Source: DTU013 sp964490975 (GTDB lineage: Bacteria; Bacillota; Clostridia; Acetivibrionales; DTU013). From it: DNA of 41,140 nucleotides. Positions 38,391 to 41,140 of the stretch are shown piece by piece (positions within the stretch are counted from its first letter, which is position 1; the number at the start of each line of letters is the position of its first letter). Position numbers and translations under genes: made by a program. The notes below the pieces were generated by a model that ran no database searches, was not told the DNA's origin, and saw only the letters and a list, made by a program, of their open reading frames with translations. The stretch spans positions 1 to 41,140 of the forward strand of contig CAZBEQ010000031.1 in the NCBI GenBank assembly GCA_964490975.1, read 5' to 3'.

Positions 38391-40146
38391 ATTTTACTTT
38401 CAGAGTTTCAGCTATGGCTTGATCCGGGTTGACGACTGCGGTCCTGTAGTTGACATATATGACCATACCGGGTTTTGCACCGGAGGGCTTACTGACATTT
38501 TTGACGGAGGTGTAATCTACCTGCACATTTGAGGACATTTTGGCCTTGCTGTGCCATGCTGCAAGTATTGCAGCCTCTTCAATGGTCTTGTCGGGTATTT
38601 CACGTCCGTTTCTTTTTATAATTACATGTGAACCGGGTATTGTCTTGGTGTGGAGCCATATATCATTTGATTGTGCTGCTTTGAGGGTAAGATAATCGTT
38701 TTGGATGTTGTTCTTACCTACGTATACATCAAATCCATCGGAGGATCTGAAATGCAGCGGCTCAGTCATAACAGCCTTCTTTTTAGCTGCCGGTTTTCTC
38801 CTGAGCTGCATATAACCTTGTTCTGCAAGCTCCTGCCTGACTTCATCTATCTCCTGTAAAGTAGTACAGTTGTCAAGGAGCTGTAGGACACTCTCAAGGT
38901 AATCCAGCTCAATACGTGAATCTTCAAGCTGTCGTGATGTGTATGTGTATGTACTTTTTGCCTTGGAATATTTTTTGAAATAACGCTGTGCATTTGCCTG
39001 TGGCGTCATATCAGGATCAAGAGGGACATCGATATATTCTCCGGTTTCGGAATAGTAATTCAATAAGGGCATAATTTTTACATTTTGTGGTATTGCGTAA
39101 ATATTAGCTGTAATGAGTTCACCATAAAGCTTCAGCTTTTCTCTGTTAGCTACATCCCGCAGAGTTTCTTCCTGTATAGACAGTTTCTTGTTACAGCGAT
39201 CTATCGATGTATTAAGGACCTTGTAAAGGTCGGACTTTTTTTGTCTTAGACGCTCTGCATTGTCCCGGGAGGCATAGAATTTATCGAGCATCTGGCTCAC
39301 GGAAGGCAGAGGCTCCATGTACATGTACTGCTTTATTTCAAGGCAGTGAAAATCGAGAGGCTTTGCGTGCTGTTCGTCTTCATATATAACACAAGGTGCA
39401 TAATTACAGTTCGTGATTTCTGCAAGTATTGAATCCAATGTATTTATCAAGGCTATACGTTCAGCTTGATCCAATGCCGACACACGTTTTCTTCCGTCGA
39501 TCAGGGCACGATGACATACCTCGCGGCATAGCAAAGGACTAAAGCCTTTTATGTTATCAAGCAGGAATTTTTCCGCTGTTTGTGTTGAGGAATCAAACAG
39601 GTCAGTCAACTGCGAGGGATCAAGGTGCGAGGGCGATAGCTTATCCTGTGCCGGAGGCAGGACATATGGCCTTGCCGGCATAACTTCACGGACACTGCTA
39701 ATATCCGAATCTATATGTTTAATTGAGTCTAGTATTTTATTTTCACTATTGAGCAGGATTATGTTACTGTAGCGCCCCATTATTTCAATGACCAGCTTCT
39801 TTTCCGAGATATCACCAAGTTCATTTGCGGCTTCTATTACTATGCCAATGATTCTTTCATAGTCATTGAAGTCAAATGATATTATCCTGCCACCGCTCAG
39901 ATGCTTTCTTAGCAGCATGCAAAATACAGGAGGTACTGGAGGGTTATCTTTAACTGTTTCGGTCAGATGTAATCTTGGATAATTCGGACTGGCGCTTAGT
40001 ACCAGCCGGTGGTTTTTATTCCATGCCCGAACTAAAAGCACTATTTCATCAGCTTCTGGCTGCAGTACCTTTTCGATTCGGCCGCTTGTAAGTTTTTCAG
40101 TCAATTCTTCTACGATACTTTTTGTGACTATCCCGTCAAATGGCAA
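38389..40146 (-). CDS. rqcH: Ribosome quality control protein RqcH (NFACT family)
   Basis: RqcH binds stalled 50S subunits and adds C-terminal alanine tails to nascent chains, marking them for proteolysis. The 585-residue protein has the NFACT-N domain (about residues 1-190; LPFDGIVTKSIVEEL and GRIEKVLQP), a helix-hairpin-helix region, a coiled coil (about 280-440) and an NFACT-R domain (about 455-560; DIWLHTKTIPGSHVII with the IPD and AAWHSKAK segments). Older annotations call it fibronectin-binding protein. The reading frame runs 32 codons further upstream, but the family begins MPFDGIVT, and here that residue is a TTG (40146) preceded by AAGGGAG at 8 bases, so a TTG start is called. It is a single-gene unit. 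Confidence 0.94.
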   Translation of the reverse strand: MPFDGIVTKSIVEELTEKLTSGRIEKVLQPEADEIVLLVRAWNKNHRLVLSASPNYPRLHLTETVKDNPPVPPVFCMLLRKHLSGGRIISFDFNDYERIIGIVIEAANELGDISEKKLVIEIMGRYSNIILLNSENKILDSIKHIDSDISSVREVMPARPYVLPPAQDKLSPSHLDPSQLTDLFDSSTQTAEKFLLDNIKGFSPLLCREVCHRALIDGRKRVSALDQAERIALINTLDSILAEITNCNYAPCVIYEDEQHAKPLDFHCLEIKQYMYMEPLPSVSQMLDKFYASRDNAERLRQKKSDLYKVLNTSIDRCNKKLSIQEETLRDVANREKLKLYGELITANIYAIPQNVKIMPLLNYYSETGEYIDVPLDPDMTPQANAQRYFKKYSKAKSTYTYTSRQLEDSRIELDYLESVLQLLDNCTTLQEIDEVRQELAEQGYMQLRRKPAAKKKAVMTEPLHFRSSDGFDVYVGKNNIQNDYLTLKAAQSNDIWLHTKTIPGSHVIIKRNGREIPDKTIEEAAILAAWHSKAKMSSNVQVDYTSVKNVSKPSGAKPGMVIYVNYRTAVVNPDQAIAETLKVK

Positions 40147-40251
40147 CAGAAACACTCCCTTGTGTGATTTATCCAACAGATATACTGTAACAAAATGATA
40201 ATAATAATACAACCATGGGGGACGGGGGTTTTTGATTATCATTATAGGTTT

Positions 40252-40279
40252 TTTACACTATTAGCATAAATATTATACA
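40252..40279 (+). promoter_or_regulatory. Possible promoter of the transposase gene
   Basis: TTTACA (40252-40257) and TATACA (40274-40279) are separated by 16 bases. Moderate match; the region is AT-rich, so chance matches are expected. Confidence 0.4.
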
Positions 40280-40332
40280 TAAGTGGGGAAATATGGTATT
40301 ATTATTTTTATATTAAGTTAGTGGAGAATAAT

Positions 40333-41124
40333 ATGGGTAGAATATCGAGAGAAAAAAGTAGAACGGACACATACCATGTTATACTTAGAGGGATTAACAG
40401 ACAGGAAATATTTAATGATAATGAGGACAGAATCGTTTTCAAACAAAAATTAAAGAGAATTATCGATGAAGACAGCAATATTAGTATATACAGTTACTGC
40501 TTAATGTCTAACCATGTTCACTTGTTGATGAAAGATGCAAATTTACCAATAACAATGCGAAAAATTTGCTCAAGTTATGTTTATTGGTATAATAAAAAAT
40601 ACAGTAGATGTGGCCATTTGTATCAAGATAGGTATAAAAGTCAAAAAGTCGAGGATGAAGGATACTTTATTACAGTTTTGCGTTACATTCACAGAAATCC
40701 AGTTAAAGCAGGAATGGCTAATAGTGTAGGTGACTATAAGTGGAGTAGTTATAATGAATATTTGAGCAATAAATATATTGTCGATTCTGAGTTTGTTTTT
40801 TCTCTAATTTCCAAAGAACAGTTTGTTGAGCTCAATAATAGCATTCTCAAGAATGATGAAAATGATGAGTGTTTTGAATATGATGCTTTTTATGAAGATA
40901 GTGAAGCTGCTGAAATAATAAGAAATATATGTGAAATCAAAAATATAAATGAATTAGGTCTGATGTGCAAGAGTAAAAGGGAAAACTTAATAGGTTTGAT
41001 CAAAAGAAGTAGTAAACTATCTATACGCCAGATAGCAAGGGTTACAGGGATCAACTATTCTGCTGTAAGAAATATTATAATCAAAAGTTACTGTTCACAC
41101 GGGGGTAATACTGACGCAGACTAA
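40333..41124 (+). CDS. REP-associated tyrosine transposase (Y1/HUH, RAYT)
   Basis: This 263-residue protein belongs to the RAYT group (PF01797), single-copy HUH nucleases that bind and cut hairpin-type intergenic repeats in other bacteria. It opens MGRISREKSRTDTYHVILRG with the typical YHVILRGINRQ. The HUH pair is His61 and His63 in MSNHVHLLM, and the catalytic tyrosine is probably Tyr118 in VLRYIHRNPVKAG; DRYKSQ is also conserved. A C-terminal helix-turn-helix (about residues 220-255; SKLSIRQIARVTGINYSAV) may give DNA specificity. The GTG at 40321 is part of the GTGGAG ribosome binding site, so ATG at 40333 is preferred. Flanking repeats cannot be judged because the window ends 16 bases after the stop. 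Confidence 0.9.
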   Translation: MGRISREKSRTDTYHVILRGINRQEIFNDNEDRIVFKQKLKRIIDEDSNISIYSYCLMSNHVHLLMKDANLPITMRKICSSYVYWYNKKYSRCGHLYQDRYKSQKVEDEGYFITVLRYIHRNPVKAGMANSVGDYKWSSYNEYLSNKYIVDSEFVFSLISKEQFVELNNSILKNDENDECFEYDAFYEDSEAAEIIRNICEIKNINELGLMCKSKRENLIGLIKRSSKLSIRQIARVTGINYSAVRNIIIKSYCSHGGNTDAD

Positions 41125-41140
41125 AAAATAGCCACCATAG

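Overview
The window looks like the chromosome of a low-to-moderate GC anaerobic Gram-positive of the class Clostridia. This rests on the tryptophan T-box leader, the Na+-pumping decarboxylase encoded as separate subunits, the def-fmt-DUF116-rsmB-rlmN-stp-prkC-rsgA-rpe-thiN cluster, RNase J, RqcH, an SLH surface protein and strong AGGAGG-type ribosome binding sites. A relative of the cellulolytic clostridia (cluster III) is my guess; the species cannot be fixed from this.

Layout. 1-0.5 kb: a small cysteine-rich unknown gene. 0.58-7.46 kb: a complete tryptophan operon trpEGDCFBA behind a consensus promoter and a T-box riboswitch with a UGG (Trp) specifier. 7.5-11.6 kb: a membrane sensor histidine kinase with an extracytoplasmic ABC_sub_bind-type domain, then a membrane GGDEF/EAL protein with altered catalytic motifs. 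11.7-12.0 kb: a small unknown gene on the minus strand. 12.2-15.7 kb: a four-gene Na+-translocating oxaloacetate decarboxylase operon (carboxyltransferase, small membrane subunit, free biotin carrier, ion-pump subunit). 15.76-17.65 kb: an island with tRNA-Gln(CUG), two copies of a 150-bp repeat with inverted ends, a second short repeat family, and a gene for a predicted AbiEi-like/DUF559-like nuclease. 18.0-19.9 kb: RNase J. 19.9-23.1 kb, minus strand: an apparent operon of a truncated methyltetrahydrofolate methyltransferase, tmcAL, tyrS and a corrinoid protein with an internal deletion. 23.1-25.6 kb: priA. 25.7-35.5 kb: the def-to-thiN housekeeping cluster (translation initiation, rRNA methylation, Ser/Thr phosphorylation, ribosome assembly). 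35.5-36.8 kb: a PLP aminotransferase (minus). 36.9-38.1 kb: an SLH-FnIII-like surface protein followed by the third 150-bp repeat. 38.4-40.1 kb: rqcH (minus). 40.3-41.1 kb: a REP-associated (Y1/HUH) transposase.

The points most worth a second look are: (1) the three 150-151 bp repeats with ~25-bp imperfect inverted ends; the right end of one is duplicated so that it supplies the -35 box of a promoter whose predicted start falls at the start codon of the nuclease-like gene; (2) the paired relics of a methyl-corrinoid system flanking tmcAL-tyrS, with the first relic overlapping tmcAL by ATGA; (3) the second repeat family and duplicated motif around the tRNA/nuclease island; (4) degenerate residues in the GGDEF/EAL protein. 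The window contains no convincing new multi-gene defence or biosynthetic system; its novelty lies in the repeat family and the relic operon.
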